Origin: Paracoccus kondratievae
Lineage (GTDB): Bacteria > Pseudomonadota > Alphaproteobacteria > Rhodobacterales > Rhodobacteraceae
Direction of reading: 5' to 3'
NCBI RefSeq assembly: GCF_009301415.1
Contig: NZ_CP045072.1
Span: 1,293,001-1,357,000 of the forward strand
DNA: 64,000 nt
Part shown: positions 30,137-38,523 of the stretch, one piece after another
Numbering within the stretch: the stretch's first letter is position 1
Layout: every line of letters starts with the position of its first letter
The notes under the pieces: generated by a model
Database searches by the model: none
The model's input: the letters and a program-made list of their open reading frames with translations, nothing else
What the model was told of the DNA's origin: nothing
Program-made: the position numbers and the translations under genes

Positions 30137-30305
30137 TACAGATCCCTTGCCTTGCTTGAACTTGCTCGCTTGGGGGATCATGTTGCGATCCCGCGGGTGA
30201 CCCTTTGATAAGTGCCGGAACCGGGAAAATACAGCGTAAAAATGTCGCACCACTACTAAGATAGCAGGGATTTTCTCTGAGGAAATCAATCAGGAAAGGC
30301 GAAAA

Positions 30306-31691
30306 ATGGCGGACAATTCCAAAATCGACGAAGTACTTTCAACCCTTGATGAAAATCTGCCGCAATCGCTGGACCGGCTGATGGAATTCCTGCGCATTCC
30401 GTCGATTTCGACCGACCCGGCCTATAAAGACCGCGTCCGGCAGGCGGCGGACTGGCTGTGCGCGGAACTGGCATCTTTGGGCTTCGAAGCCTCGGTGCGC
30501 GACACGCCCGGCCATCCTATGGTTGTGGCTCATTCGCAAAAAGGCGACCGCCGACCGGCGCTGTTTTACGGACATTACGACGTTCAACCCGTCGATCCGC
30601 TGGAGCTGTGGGATCGCCCGCCCTTTGAACCCGAAATTCAGGACACGCCTAATGGCAAGGTGATCCGCGGTCGCGGTTCGTCCGACGACAAGGGCCAGCT
30701 TATGACCTTTGTCGAGGCAGCACGCGCCTGGAAAGAGATCCATGGCAGCCTGCCCTCGGATCTGGTGCTGCTGTTTGAGGGTGAAGAGGAATCCGGTTCT
30801 CCGAGCTTGCGTCCCTTTCTGCGTGAAAATGCCGCAGAGCTGCGCGCCGGGATCGCGATGATCTGCGACACCAGCCTGTATGCCGATGGCCGCCCGGCCA
30901 TCACCACCCAGCTGCGCGGCCTGTACGGGGATGAGATCATCCTGCGCGGCGCGGACCGCGACCTGCATTCGGGCGGCTTTGGCGGGCTTGCGGCCAACCC
31001 GCTGCAAGTGCTGGTCGATATCCTGTCGGGCATCAAGGACGCTGATGGGCGTATCACCCTGCCCGGCTTTTACGACGGGGTCGAGGAACTGACCGAAGAG
31101 CTGCGCGCCGATTGGGAGGCGCTTGGCTTCGACGCCGGTGAATTCCTCTCGCGCGTTGGGCTGAAACATCCGATCGGAGAGCGTGGACGTACCGGGCTTG
31201 AGATGGTCTGGAACCGCCCCACCTTCGAGATCAATGGCATCACCGGCGGCTATACCGGCGAAGGCTTCAAAACAGTTCTGCCGGCCGAGGCCCGCGCCAA
31301 AGTCAGCTTTCGCCTGACCGGCGCCCAGAACCCCGGAAAAATCCGCGACAGCTTCCGCGCCTATGTGCGCGCCCGTGTGCCTGCCGATTGCGCGGTCGAG
31401 TTCCAGGATCACGGCGCAAGCCCCGCAAGCCGCATGGATATCTCGGACCCGGCTTTTGCAGCAGCCAAGGCGGCCCTGACAGAGGAATGGGGGCGCGAAG
31501 CTGCCTATATCGGTGCCGGAGGCTCGATTCCGATCGCCGGGGATTTCAAAGAAATCCTGGGCATGGATACCATGCTGATCGGCTTTGCCCGCGATGACGA
31601 CCGCATCCACTCCCCGAACGAGAAATATGACCTGGAAAGCTTTGCCAAAGGGGCGCGCAGTTGGGTGCGCATCCTTGCCGCACTGTCATAA
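30306..31691 (+). CDS. M20 family metallo-dipeptidase
   Basis: A 461-residue M20 peptidase of the carnosinase/dipeptidase group. The zinc ligands are visible in FYGHYDVQPVDP (His), GRGSSDDKGQ (bridging Asp), LLFEGEEESGSP (catalytic Glu and Glu ligand), CDTSLYADGRPA (Asp) and the late HSPNEKYDLES (His). The dimerisation lid starts after TQLRGLYGDEI. It has no signal peptide, so it hydrolyses small peptides in the cytosol. The ribosome site is CAGGAAAGG. It is divergent from hemA and is ended by a strong palindromic terminator. Confidence 0.92.
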   Translation: MADNSKIDEVLSTLDENLPQSLDRLMEFLRIPSISTDPAYKDRVRQAADWLCAELASLGFEASVRDTPGHPMVVAHSQKGDRRPALFYGHYDVQPVDPLELWDRPPFEPEIQDTPNGKVIRGRGSSDDKGQLMTFVEAARAWKEIHGSLPSDLVLLFEGEEESGSPSLRPFLRENAAELRAGIAMICDTSLYADGRPAITTQLRGLYGDEIILRGADRDLHSGGFGGLAANPLQVLVDILSGIKDADGRITLPGFYDGVEELTEELRADWEALGFDAGEFLSRVGLKHPIGERGRTGLEMVWNRPTFEINGITGGYTGEGFKTVLPAEARAKVSFRLTGAQNPGKIRDSFRAYVRARVPADCAVEFQDHGASPASRMDISDPAFAAAKAALTEEWGREAAYIGAGGSIPIAGDFKEILGMDTMLIGFARDDDRIHSPNEKYDLESFAKGARSWVRILAALS

Positions 31692-31735
31692 GGCCAGCGC
31701 CGGGCGGCAGTGCTGCCCGGCACGCTTTGGCGGAA

Positions 31736-31771
31736 ATGAAAAAGGGCGCCCGGTCGGGCGCCCTTTTTCAT
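31736..31771. terminator. Bidirectional intrinsic terminator between M20 peptidase and carD
   Basis: A perfect palindrome with 17-base arms and a two-base loop. Each arm has an A-run next to GGGCGCCCG, so either strand gives a GC-rich hairpin followed by T residues. It sits 44 bases after the peptidase stop and 15 bases after the carD stop, so it serves both convergent genes. Confidence 0.92.
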
Positions 31772-31786
31772 GACATATGCTTGCGC

Positions 31787-32296
31787 TTAGGCTGCGCGGG
31801 CAGTCAGGACCGCATCGACCTTTTTCTGCGCGCCTGCTTCGTCCATGCCGCTGACGGCGGCGACTTCGCGGGTCAGACGGTCCAGAGCGGCTTCGTAAAG
31901 CTGACGCTCGGAATAGGATTGCTCGCGCTGATCGTCGTTGCGATGCAGGTCGCGAACCACTTCGGCAATCGACATCAGATCGCCCGAGTTGATCTTTTGC
32001 TCATATTCCTGCGCACGGCGCGACCACATCGCGCGCTTGACGCGGGCCTTGCCCTTAAGAGTGTCCAAAGCACGCTCGACCAGGTCGGGGGTCGAAAGGC
32101 CCCTCATGCCAATCTCGGTCGCACGGGCGGTCGGCACACGCAGGGTCATCTTGTCCTTTTCAAAGGAGATGACGAACATTTCGAGTCGCAGCCCTGCGAC
32201 TTCCTGCTCTTCAATTGATACGATCCGACCCACGCCGTGAGTCGGATACACCACAAAATCATCGGGGCGGAATTCGGTCTTCTTGGCTTTCGACAT
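31787..32296 (-). CDS. carD: CarD/CdnL-family RNA polymerase-binding regulator
   Basis: A 169-residue CarD-type protein that binds the RNA polymerase beta subunit and stabilises open complexes, often at rRNA and other housekeeping promoters. The N-terminal RID (Tudor-like) domain reads DDFVVYPTHGVGRIVSIEEQEVAG, and the C-terminal helical DNA-binding domain contains the conserved WSRRAQEYEQKINSGDL tryptophan region. It has a long upstream region with its own promoter and hairpins, suggesting post-transcriptional or attenuation control. Confidence 0.94.
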   Translation of the reverse strand: MSKAKKTEFRPDDFVVYPTHGVGRIVSIEEQEVAGLRLEMFVISFEKDKMTLRVPTARATEIGMRGLSTPDLVERALDTLKGKARVKRAMWSRRAQEYEQKINSGDLMSIAEVVRDLHRNDDQREQSYSERQLYEAALDRLTREVAAVSGMDEAGAQKKVDAVLTARAA

Positions 32297-32338
32297 TGGG
32301 CTTCCTTCGCAGTTGCGCCACGGCGCGGCACAAAAGGC

Positions 32339-32464
32339 CCAAAAGGAGGGAGAGTCCCTCCTTACAGGCCGGGATTATTATTCTTGCGCTTCCGATCGGG
32401 CAGACGATCAGGACAGGCAGCGGCGCCGGACGGGCTACGAAAAGCAACCCATCCGGCGCGGGAT
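32339..32464 (-). ncRNA. Candidate small RNA or attenuated carD leader
   Basis: From the predicted start near 32464 the transcript would fold a GC-rich hairpin (GCGCCGGA pairing with TCCGGCGC, plus GGG with CCC), continue about 60 bases, and end in a 9-bp hairpin AAGGAGGGA-CTC-TCCCTCCTT followed by TTGGGCCTTTT. The last hairpin holds both a perfect Shine-Dalgarno sequence and its complement. If termination is complete this is a roughly 125-base small RNA; if partial, it is a carD 5' leader of about 170 bases. Not tested; inferred from sequence only. Confidence 0.45.
32343..32363 (-). terminator. Terminator-like hairpin 47 bases upstream of carD
   Basis: Nine perfect base pairs around a three-base loop, followed on the minus strand by a short interrupted T tract (TTGGGCCTTTT). 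The T tract is weaker than in a textbook terminator, so attenuation is as likely as full termination. Confidence 0.45.
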
Positions 32465-32470
32465 GGCCGC

Positions 32471-32499
32471 ACCATAACACATAATTCGCCTTGTTTCAA
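32471..32499 (-). promoter_or_regulatory. Candidate promoter for carD leader/small RNA
   Basis: On the minus strand TTGAAA (32494-32499) and TATGGT (32471-32476) are spaced by 17 bases. This is a close match to the housekeeping consensus and the best promoter in the gap. The predicted transcription start is near 32464, about 168 bases upstream of the carD start. Confidence 0.55.
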
Positions 32500-32747
32500 A
32501 GGCTCGCTGCAAAGCAGCGTCCGACCTGTTCGATGCGAAAAAACCTTGGAAACTCAGATACTCGCAACCCAACACACCAAAAGGGCCGGGACATGATCCA
32601 AGACGAATCATCTGCGCCCATCACGAGACTGAACTAGCCCTTCGACCTGGATGTTGCCAGCACGACACAGGTGAAAAGCCCCATTGGTGCATAATGATCA
32701 CAGTCGCTGAGCACCGCAAACGGACAACATGCCCCAAAAATCGGGCA

Positions 32748-33086
32748 TCAATCGCCTTCGCCAGGAGCTTCCGAAAAATATTTTTCCAGCTTGCCGGCCT
32801 GACCATCCATTTCCTGATAGCCGGGCATCGGGTCTTTCTTGCGGGTAATCACCGGCCAGAGTTCGGCATATTTGCGGTTGAACTCGACCCAGGTTTCCAT
32901 CCCCGGCTCGGTATCGGGGCGGATGGCGTCGGCCGGGCATTCAGGTTCGCAAACACCGCAGTCGATGCATTCGTCGGGATGGATGACCAGCGTATTTTCG
33001 CCCTCATAGAAACAGTCTACCGGGCAAACCTCGACGCAGTCGGTGTATTTGCACATGATGCAGTTTTCGGTAACGACATAGGTCAT
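32748..33086 (-). CDS. fdxA: Seven-iron ferredoxin (FdxA)
   Basis: A 112-residue ferredoxin of the [3Fe-4S][4Fe-4S] type. The N-terminal cluster motif is [17 protein letters not shown], and the second is [15 protein letters not shown], followed by the long C-terminal extension typical of Azotobacter-type FdI/FdxA. It is a soluble low-potential electron carrier; no partner reductase is adjacent. It lies between the S4-domain gene and carD on the minus strand, a grouping often seen in alphaproteobacteria. Confidence 0.94.
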   Translation of the reverse strand: MTYVVTENCIMCKYTDCVEVCPVDCFYEGENTLVIHPDECIDCGVCEPECPADAIRPDTEPGMETWVEFNRKYAELWPVITRKKDPMPGYQEMDGQAGKLEKYFSEAPGEGD

Positions 33087-33262
33087 GGCGCGATATTCCT
33101 GTTTCCTGATCGGCTAGTTACGCCCGCGGCCGGCATCAATCAAGGCCGGGACTAAGGAAAAGACGGGGATACAGCCCGGGACCGGCCGGCACGGGATGTC
33201 ATTCCGTCACGGGCCGCAGGGGCAGAACCGGGTTCCTGACCGCCCCACCCCAAGGCAAACGG

Positions 33263-33538
33263 CTAGGATTCGATTTCCTCATATAACAGCGCGGCCTCGC
33301 TTGCCGGGCCGCGCCGCTCACCCAAAAGCAGGACCCGCAGCACCCGCACCCGCCCATGGGCCGAGACGGTGACAGTGTCACCGCCCCGCACCACCTGCGC
33401 CGGTTTACGGCAAGGCTGGCCATTCACCCGGATGCCGCCCGCGCCGATTGCATCGGCAGCGAGCGTCCGGGTACGAAACAGCCGCGCATGGTGCAGCCAA
33501 CGGTCAAGCCGGATTGCTCCGCTGTCGCCTGCGCTCAC
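33263..33538 (-). CDS. S4-domain RNA-binding protein (Hsp15/HslR-like)
   Basis: A 91-residue protein that is essentially one S4 domain: IRLDRWLHHARLFRTRTLAA, then GGIRVNGQPCRKPAQVVRGGD. It resembles the core of Hsp15, which binds stalled 50S subunits still carrying nascent chains. The C-terminal basic tail of E. coli Hsp15 is mostly missing. Its ATG overlaps the stop of the helicase gene by four bases, so the two RNA-related proteins are translationally coupled. Confidence 0.85.
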   Translation of the reverse strand: MSAGDSGAIRLDRWLHHARLFRTRTLAADAIGAGGIRVNGQPCRKPAQVVRGGDTVTVSAHGRVRVLRVLLLGERRGPASEAALLYEEIES

Positions 33539-36444
33539 GTTTTATTCTTGAGCGCGGCCAGAATGGCGAAGGGGCTGTCGGGATCGGCCTGCTTTTCAGC
33601 GCGCGGAGGACGCGCCTCAAAATTCTTGGGCCCATCGTGGCGCGGCTTGCCCCGAGGCTTACCCTTGGGTCCACGTTCACCCGACTCGCCGCGACGCTTA
33701 CCCTCAAAGGGCTTACCCTCACGCTTGCCACCCTCGGCCCCGTTCTCACGGTCACGGCGCGGGCCACGCTCACCTTGCGGACGGCCCTGCCCTTGCTGAC
33801 CCTGCGGCCGCTCACCCCGCTCAGGGCGGCGATTGCGCGGACGCGGAGCCCAGGTGAAGGTATAAAACACCTCAACCTCAGCCTCTTCGCCAGAAGCAGC
33901 AGGTTCAGCCCCTTCAGCGCCCGAGGCTGCCTCTTCCTCGGCCTTGCGGGCGGCCTGCTCGGCCTCCCACTGCGCGCGGGTTTCAGCTGCGAGAACGCTT
34001 TCCTCTTCGGTCAGCGGGTTGGCATGCTCTCCGGCCTCGGGCGCGGGATCAGCCACCGGCTCGGCCGCAGCGCGAACCTTGGGACGTTCACCACGTTCGG
34101 CGCGATAGCCCAAACCACGCATCAGGCCCGAGAACTGCTCTAGCGTCATGCCGGTGATCGACAGCATGTCCGGCGTCGCCTCAAAACCGCCACGGCTGTC
34201 CTGAGTGCGCAGCATATCAGCCAGCCGTTCGAGCATGTCGATACGGATCGCCCGTTCGCCCGCCGGATGATAGCCCGAAAGCGTGTAATAGCCCTTGGGC
34301 ACATCGGGCAGGTTCGGAATGGTCACAAGGCCCGGAGGCGGGTTTTCAGGAAATTCGCTCAGCCCCTGATCAAGGCCCCAGAGCACCAGCCGCAGCCGCG
34401 TAGGCGCCGGTTTCAGCAGGGCTGGCTGGAAGATGGTGAACTGGCCAAAGCGCACGCCATGTTTGCGCAACATCCCGCGCGCGTCCTGGTCAAGCTCCTT
34501 GACCTCAGATGCGACGCCTTCGCGCGGCAGAACGCCCAGTGCCTCGACAAGGCGGAAGGCAAAGCCGCGGGCAAGGCCCGACAGCGTTTCGTCATTACGC
34601 AACGCCAGCAGCGGCTCAAACAGCGTCGCGATCTTGCGGTCGATGAAATGCTGCAGACGGCGGCGCACCTTTTCGGTGATCTCGGGGCCTGCTTCTTCGT
34701 CAACGAAGGCTTCGACTCCCGGTTTCAGCGCCTCGCCCCCCTTGACGAGCTTGCCCACCGCCGAGCTGCCCCACATCAGGCCGCCCTGTTCGGTGAAGTC
34801 CAGCTCGGTATCCGGCGCGTTGTAGAACCGGTCGGCGCGCAGATGGAACTCGGGCCGCAGCGCCTCATAGGCAGCACGCTGCAGCATCCGCGCCTCGTCT
34901 CCGGTCGCGTTTGGATCGGCGTGGAAGCGGAAGCCCTCCAGACGGCCGGCAAATTCGCCCTCAACCGTCACTTCGCCCTTGTCATTCACCTCGGCCAAAA
35001 GGCTCTCCTTCTGTTTGAGCCGGCGCAGCAGCACTGATGTGCGCCGGTCCACGAATCTTTGTGTCAGGGCCGCGTGTAACGCGTCCGACAATCGATCTTC
35101 TACCGCGCGCGTCTCGGCACGCCAATGACTTTCATCCGAAACCCAGCCGGATCGTTGGGCAACATAAGTCCAGGTCCGGATATATGCCAAGCGTTTCGAC
35201 AATGTGTCGATATCGCCTTGTGCGCGATCTATGCGCCGGATCTGGCCGGCCAGCCAGTCCCCGGGCACGCCACCTTCACGCAGGAAACCAAAGATACGCG
35301 CCAGCAAGGTCGCATGCTCTGCCGGAGAAATGGCGCGAAAATCGGGAATACGACAGACGTCCCACAATAGCCGCACATCGCGGGGATGCGTCACCTTGTC
35401 GCGAATCTCGGGCATCGCGGAAAGCGCCTTCAGCGCCCGCAGGTCGTCAGCTTCGCGCCCCCGCACCAGCCATTCCGATTGCGAGGATGCCTCAAGGCTT
35501 TGCTGCAACCGCTCGACCGAACCATATTCAAGCGCCCCGTTGCGCCAGCTTAGCCTTTGAATCGGCGCGAACCGGTGGTTCTCGATGGCCTCGATCAACC
35601 CTTCTTCCAAAGGGGCGGCATCGCCGGTGACGCCAAAAGTCCCCGGCTCGGTATGGCGACCGGCGCGGCCAGCGATCTGGCCAAGCTCATGGGGGAAAAG
35701 CTGGCGAAAGCGGCGGCCGTCGAATTTCTCGGTCGCTGAAAAGGCGATATGGCGGATGTCGAGGTTCAGCCCCATACCGATGGCATCGGTGGCGACCAGA
35801 TAATCCACCTCGCCATTCTGATACATGGCGACCTGAGCGTTGCGGGTGCGCGGGCTCAAGGCCCCCATGACCACTGCGCAGCCGCCCTTTTGACGGCGGA
35901 TCAGTTCAGCCGTGGCATAAACCTCATCGACCGAGAAACAGACGATAGCCGAGCGTGGCGGCATACGGCTGATCTTTTTCGAGCCAGCCCAGGACAGGGT
36001 CGAGAATCGTTCACGCCGCATGAACTGTGTCTGCGGCACCAGCGCGGCAATCGCCGGACGCATGGTGTCACTGCCTAAAAGCAGCGTCTCGTGCAGGCCG
36101 CGCATGTGCAAAAGCCGGTCGGTAAAGACATGCCCGCGTTCAGGGTCGGCACAAAGCTGGATCTCGTCGATGGCAACGAAATCAGCCCCGACCTCGGGCA
36201 TGGCCTCGGTGGTGGCGACCCAATATTGCACCCGCTCGGGCACGATGCGCTCTTCGCCCGTGACCAGCGCCACGACCGAAGGACCCCGCGCCTTGACGAT
36301 GCGGTCATAGACCTCGCGCGCAAGCAGCCGCAGCGGCAGGCCGATGACCCCCGTGCGATGTGCGAGCATCCGTTCTATGGCGTAATGGGTCTTGCCGGTA
36401 TTAGTCGGGCCAAGGACGGCCGTGACCCGGGATTTATCGTTCAT
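33535..36444 (-). CDS. SUV3-like RNA helicase with basic low-complexity tail
   Basis: A 969-residue SF2 helicase of the mitochondrial SUV3 type, an ATP-driven RNA unwinding enzyme. Walker A is GPTNTGKTH (residues about 12-20), the DEAD-box equivalent is AIDEIQ, and motif VI is QIAGRAGRHTEPG. A helical region and a C-terminal domain follow (to about residue 800). The last 150 residues or so are Glu/Ala-rich, then Arg/Gly/Lys-rich (RGERPQGQQGQGR-type repeats), predicted disordered and RNA-binding. SUV3 in mitochondria works with polynucleotide phosphorylase; a degradosome role here is inference. It overlaps both flanking genes by four bases or fewer. Confidence 0.9.
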   Translation of the reverse strand: MNDKSRVTAVLGPTNTGKTHYAIERMLAHRTGVIGLPLRLLAREVYDRIVKARGPSVVALVTGEERIVPERVQYWVATTEAMPEVGADFVAIDEIQLCADPERGHVFTDRLLHMRGLHETLLLGSDTMRPAIAALVPQTQFMRRERFSTLSWAGSKKISRMPPRSAIVCFSVDEVYATAELIRRQKGGCAVVMGALSPRTRNAQVAMYQNGEVDYLVATDAIGMGLNLDIRHIAFSATEKFDGRRFRQLFPHELGQIAGRAGRHTEPGTFGVTGDAAPLEEGLIEAIENHRFAPIQRLSWRNGALEYGSVERLQQSLEASSQSEWLVRGREADDLRALKALSAMPEIRDKVTHPRDVRLLWDVCRIPDFRAISPAEHATLLARIFGFLREGGVPGDWLAGQIRRIDRAQGDIDTLSKRLAYIRTWTYVAQRSGWVSDESHWRAETRAVEDRLSDALHAALTQRFVDRRTSVLLRRLKQKESLLAEVNDKGEVTVEGEFAGRLEGFRFHADPNATGDEARMLQRAAYEALRPEFHLRADRFYNAPDTELDFTEQGGLMWGSSAVGKLVKGGEALKPGVEAFVDEEAGPEITEKVRRRLQHFIDRKIATLFEPLLALRNDETLSGLARGFAFRLVEALGVLPREGVASEVKELDQDARGMLRKHGVRFGQFTIFQPALLKPAPTRLRLVLWGLDQGLSEFPENPPPGLVTIPNLPDVPKGYYTLSGYHPAGERAIRIDMLERLADMLRTQDSRGGFEATPDMLSITGMTLEQFSGLMRGLGYRAERGERPKVRAAAEPVADPAPEAGEHANPLTEEESVLAAETRAQWEAEQAARKAEEEAASGAEGAEPAASGEEAEVEVFYTFTWAPRPRNRRPERGERPQGQQGQGRPQGERGPRRDRENGAEGGKREGKPFEGKRRGESGERGPKGKPRGKPRHDGPKNFEARPPRAEKQADPDSPFAILAALKNKT

Positions 36445-37163
36445 CAGGCGTCCATGCCTTGCAATTTCTGTTCAAGCCGCCGGACCGCGTCCTGCGCATC
36501 CTGCTGATGGGGGTGGATCTGCAGGCTGCGGCGATAGGCGGCGAGCGCCTTTCCGTCATCGCCCAGCTCTTCCAGAATCGTGCCAAGCTGGGTCAGAGCG
36601 TTGAAATGGCGCGGTTCAAGGCGCAGCACCTGCTCAAGATCGGCAAGGGCAGGCCCGAAATCCGCATCGAGATAAAGCGCGACCGAACGCAGATACCAGC
36701 CCGCGGCGAAATCCGGTGCGTGATCGGTCAGCGCCGTCAGGTGGCCGATAGCGGTGACCGTGTCGCCTGCGTCCAGCGCCGCCTCACCGCGCTTGTAAAG
36801 CAAATCCATCGCTGCCGAGCCCGAACGGGACCATATCCGCAGGATATCGGTTTCTGCGCGCGCCCAGGTCTCGCCCTCGGGCTGGGCCAGTTCGACGAAA
36901 AGCAGGTCCAGATCCTCACGCTCGCGCAAGCGTGCCTCGGATGTGGGCTCGGCTGGTGCAGCGGGTTCGGACAGTGGCTCCGCAGCACCCGAATCGCTTT
37001 CATTTTCAGGAGAATTTTCTTGCGGGGCCACTCCCTGTACGGGTATCTGATGAACCGGCAACCCTGGGGCCTGCCAGGCATACGAACTGCCCGCCAGCCC
37101 CAGAAGAAGCACTGTCGCTACGGCACGGTGGAAATGAGGGACTGGCGCAAGCATACTCACCAT
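36444..37163 (-). CDS. Exported tetratricopeptide-repeat protein
   Basis: A 239-residue protein. The ATG at 37163 has a GGGAAAG ribosome site and begins a signal peptide-like segment (hydrophobic core followed by SSYAWQ). After a Pro/Glu/Ser-rich linker come three or more TPR units (for example AGWYLRSVALYLDADFGPAL and NALTQLGTILEELGDDGKAL). It is predicted periplasmic and is likely a scaffold. Its stop overlaps the start of the cytoplasmic helicase, and its start is 49 bases from the divergent SCP2 gene. Confidence 0.83.
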   Translation of the reverse strand: MVSMLAPVPHFHRAVATVLLLGLAGSSYAWQAPGLPVHQIPVQGVAPQENSPENESDSGAAEPLSEPAAPAEPTSEARLREREDLDLLFVELAQPEGETWARAETDILRIWSRSGSAAMDLLYKRGEAALDAGDTVTAIGHLTALTDHAPDFAAGWYLRSVALYLDADFGPALADLEQVLRLEPRHFNALTQLGTILEELGDDGKALAAYRRSLQIHPHQQDAQDAVRRLEQKLQGMDA

Positions 37164-37212
37164 GTAACTTTCCCTACCGTCTAATTCCAGACACGAGAAC
37201 AGGAGATCGAGA

Positions 37213-37497
37213 ATGAGCAAAGTGGTCGATGCTGCCGTGGCCGCACTGGACGAAAAGGCCAAAGGCTTCGACGGCACCGCGAAATTCGTCATCGAGGGCG
37301 AAGGCTCGGTCTATATCGACACCAATGGCGCCCGCGCCGCCGATGACGAAGCCGATGTGACACTGACCGCCAGCCGCGAAACCTTTGAAGGGCTGCTTGC
37401 GGGCGATGTGAACCCAACCACCGCCTTTATGACCGGCAAGCTGCGGGTCGATGGCTCGATGGGCACGGCGATGAAACTGGGGGCCCTGCTCTCCTGA
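37213..37497 (+). CDS. SCP2 sterol-carrier domain protein
   Basis: A 94-residue single-domain SCP2 protein. It shows the family beta strands (AKFVIEGEGSVYIDTNG and DVTLTASRETFEGLLAG) and the final TAFMTGKLRVDGSMGTAMKL helix that covers the lipid tunnel. It probably binds acyl or isoprenoid lipids in the cytosol. It is followed after three bases by the alpha/beta hydrolase gene, with which it forms an operon. Confidence 0.92.
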   Translation: MSKVVDAAVAALDEKAKGFDGTAKFVIEGEGSVYIDTNGARAADDEADVTLTASRETFEGLLAGDVNPTTAFMTGKLRVDGSMGTAMKLGALLS

Positions 37498-37500
37498 AAC

Positions 37501-38445
37501 ATGAAGCCTGCGCCCTTTAACACCCTGCCCGGCGATCCCCTTCCCACGGCCCGCCCCTTCTGGGTCCGCGCCGAGGATGGGGTACGCCTCAGACTGGCAC
37601 ATTGGGCAGCGGGCAACGCCCTGGGAACAGTGCTGCTGTTCCCGGGCCGCACCGAATATATCGAGAAATATGCCGAAGTTGCCGCTGATCTGAATGCGGC
37701 AGGCTTTGACGTACTGGCCATAGACTGGCGCGGACAGGGCATGTCCGACCGGCTGCAGCCAGACAAACGGCCCGGCCATATCGAGGATTTCGCCGATTAC
37801 CAGCGCGACGTGGTCGAAATGGTTGTCGCCGCGCAGGAACTGGACCTGCCGCAGCCCTGGCATCTGTTGGCTCACTCCATGGGCGGCACCATCGGCCTTG
37901 CCGCACTTGAAGCCGGGCTGCCGGTGCAAACAGTGGTATTCTCGGCCCCGATGTGGGGTATCAATCTGCGCCGCGTGCCGGAGCCTTTGGCGCTGGCGCT
38001 TGCCGGCCTTGCCCGCCGTCTGGGCCGCGGCGAACGCCCGGCCCCTGCCACAGGTGGTGACGAAAACTTCGTCCTTCTCGATTCCTTCCGCCGCAATCTG
38101 CTGACCGGGGACGGACGCCGCTGGGGCCGGCTGGTCGCCGAAGCCGCGACCTGGCCTGATATCGCTATCGGCGGGCCAAGCTACAGCTGGCTGCGCGCAG
38201 CAATCCTGGAATGCCGCCGCCTTGCCGCCCGACCTTTGCCGGCGCTGCCCGCGCTGATCGCGCTTGGCGCCCGCGAAGGGATCGTTTCGCCCCGCGCCAT
38301 CCGCAGCCGCACCGCCGATTGGCCCGGAGCCACCCTGCTGGAACTGACCGACAGCCTCCACGAACCGATGATGGAGCGTGACGCCATCCGCAATCGTTTT
38401 CTTGGGGCAGCCATCGCCCATTTCCACGCCGCCGCCACAGTTTGA
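37501..38445 (+). CDS. Alpha/beta hydrolase, lysophospholipase-like
   Basis: A 314-residue alpha/beta-fold serine hydrolase. The oxyanion segment is LLFPGRTEYIEKYAEVA, the nucleophile elbow is AHSMGGT, and a late SLHEPMMERD supplies the catalytic histidine. The FLFPGR-type opening and the Asp-Trp-Arg-Gly-Gln-Gly (DWRGQG) stretch resemble monoacylglycerol lipase/lysophospholipase L2 proteins. No signal peptide is visible. Being coupled to an SCP2 lipid-binding protein supports a lipid substrate, which is inference. Confidence 0.88.
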   Translation: MKPAPFNTLPGDPLPTARPFWVRAEDGVRLRLAHWAAGNALGTVLLFPGRTEYIEKYAEVAADLNAAGFDVLAIDWRGQGMSDRLQPDKRPGHIEDFADYQRDVVEMVVAAQELDLPQPWHLLAHSMGGTIGLAALEAGLPVQTVVFSAPMWGINLRRVPEPLALALAGLARRLGRGERPAPATGGDENFVLLDSFRRNLLTGDGRRWGRLVAEAATWPDIAIGGPSYSWLRAAILECRRLAARPLPALPALIALGAREGIVSPRAIRSRTADWPGATLLELTDSLHEPMMERDAIRNRFLGAAIAHFHAAATV

Positions 38446-38523
38446 CACCGGTGGAATTGATGCGGGACGGGTTGCAGCCCGGCCATTCAGAGGTCACATC
38501 TTGGTCATACGAAAGGACCGAAA

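Larger units (their letters stand above)
32297..32747. other. Gene-free 451-base region upstream of carD with promoter and hairpins
   Basis: No convincing protein gene is present on either strand. On the minus strand the region holds a hairpin CGCTGC-TTT-GCAGCG (32505-32519), a promoter (32471-32499), a long hairpin (32423-32459, eight pairs plus three pairs across one mismatch) and a terminator-like hairpin (32343-32363). A five-codon open frame begins with an ATG inside the long hairpin. Sequence closer to the ferredoxin stop shows nothing I can name. Confidence 0.6.

Noticed and set aside
30190..30220. TTGATAAGTG upstream of hemA as an FNR site
   Set aside because: Only the first half-site is present; the second half lacks ATCAA, unlike the three perfect boxes elsewhere.
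30267..30290. Inverted repeat GATTTTC/GGAAATC between hemA and the M20 gene as an operator
   Set aside because: Six of seven pairs with a five-base gap is weak, it fits no FNR, Fur or Irr consensus I know, and it lies next to the peptidase ribosome site.
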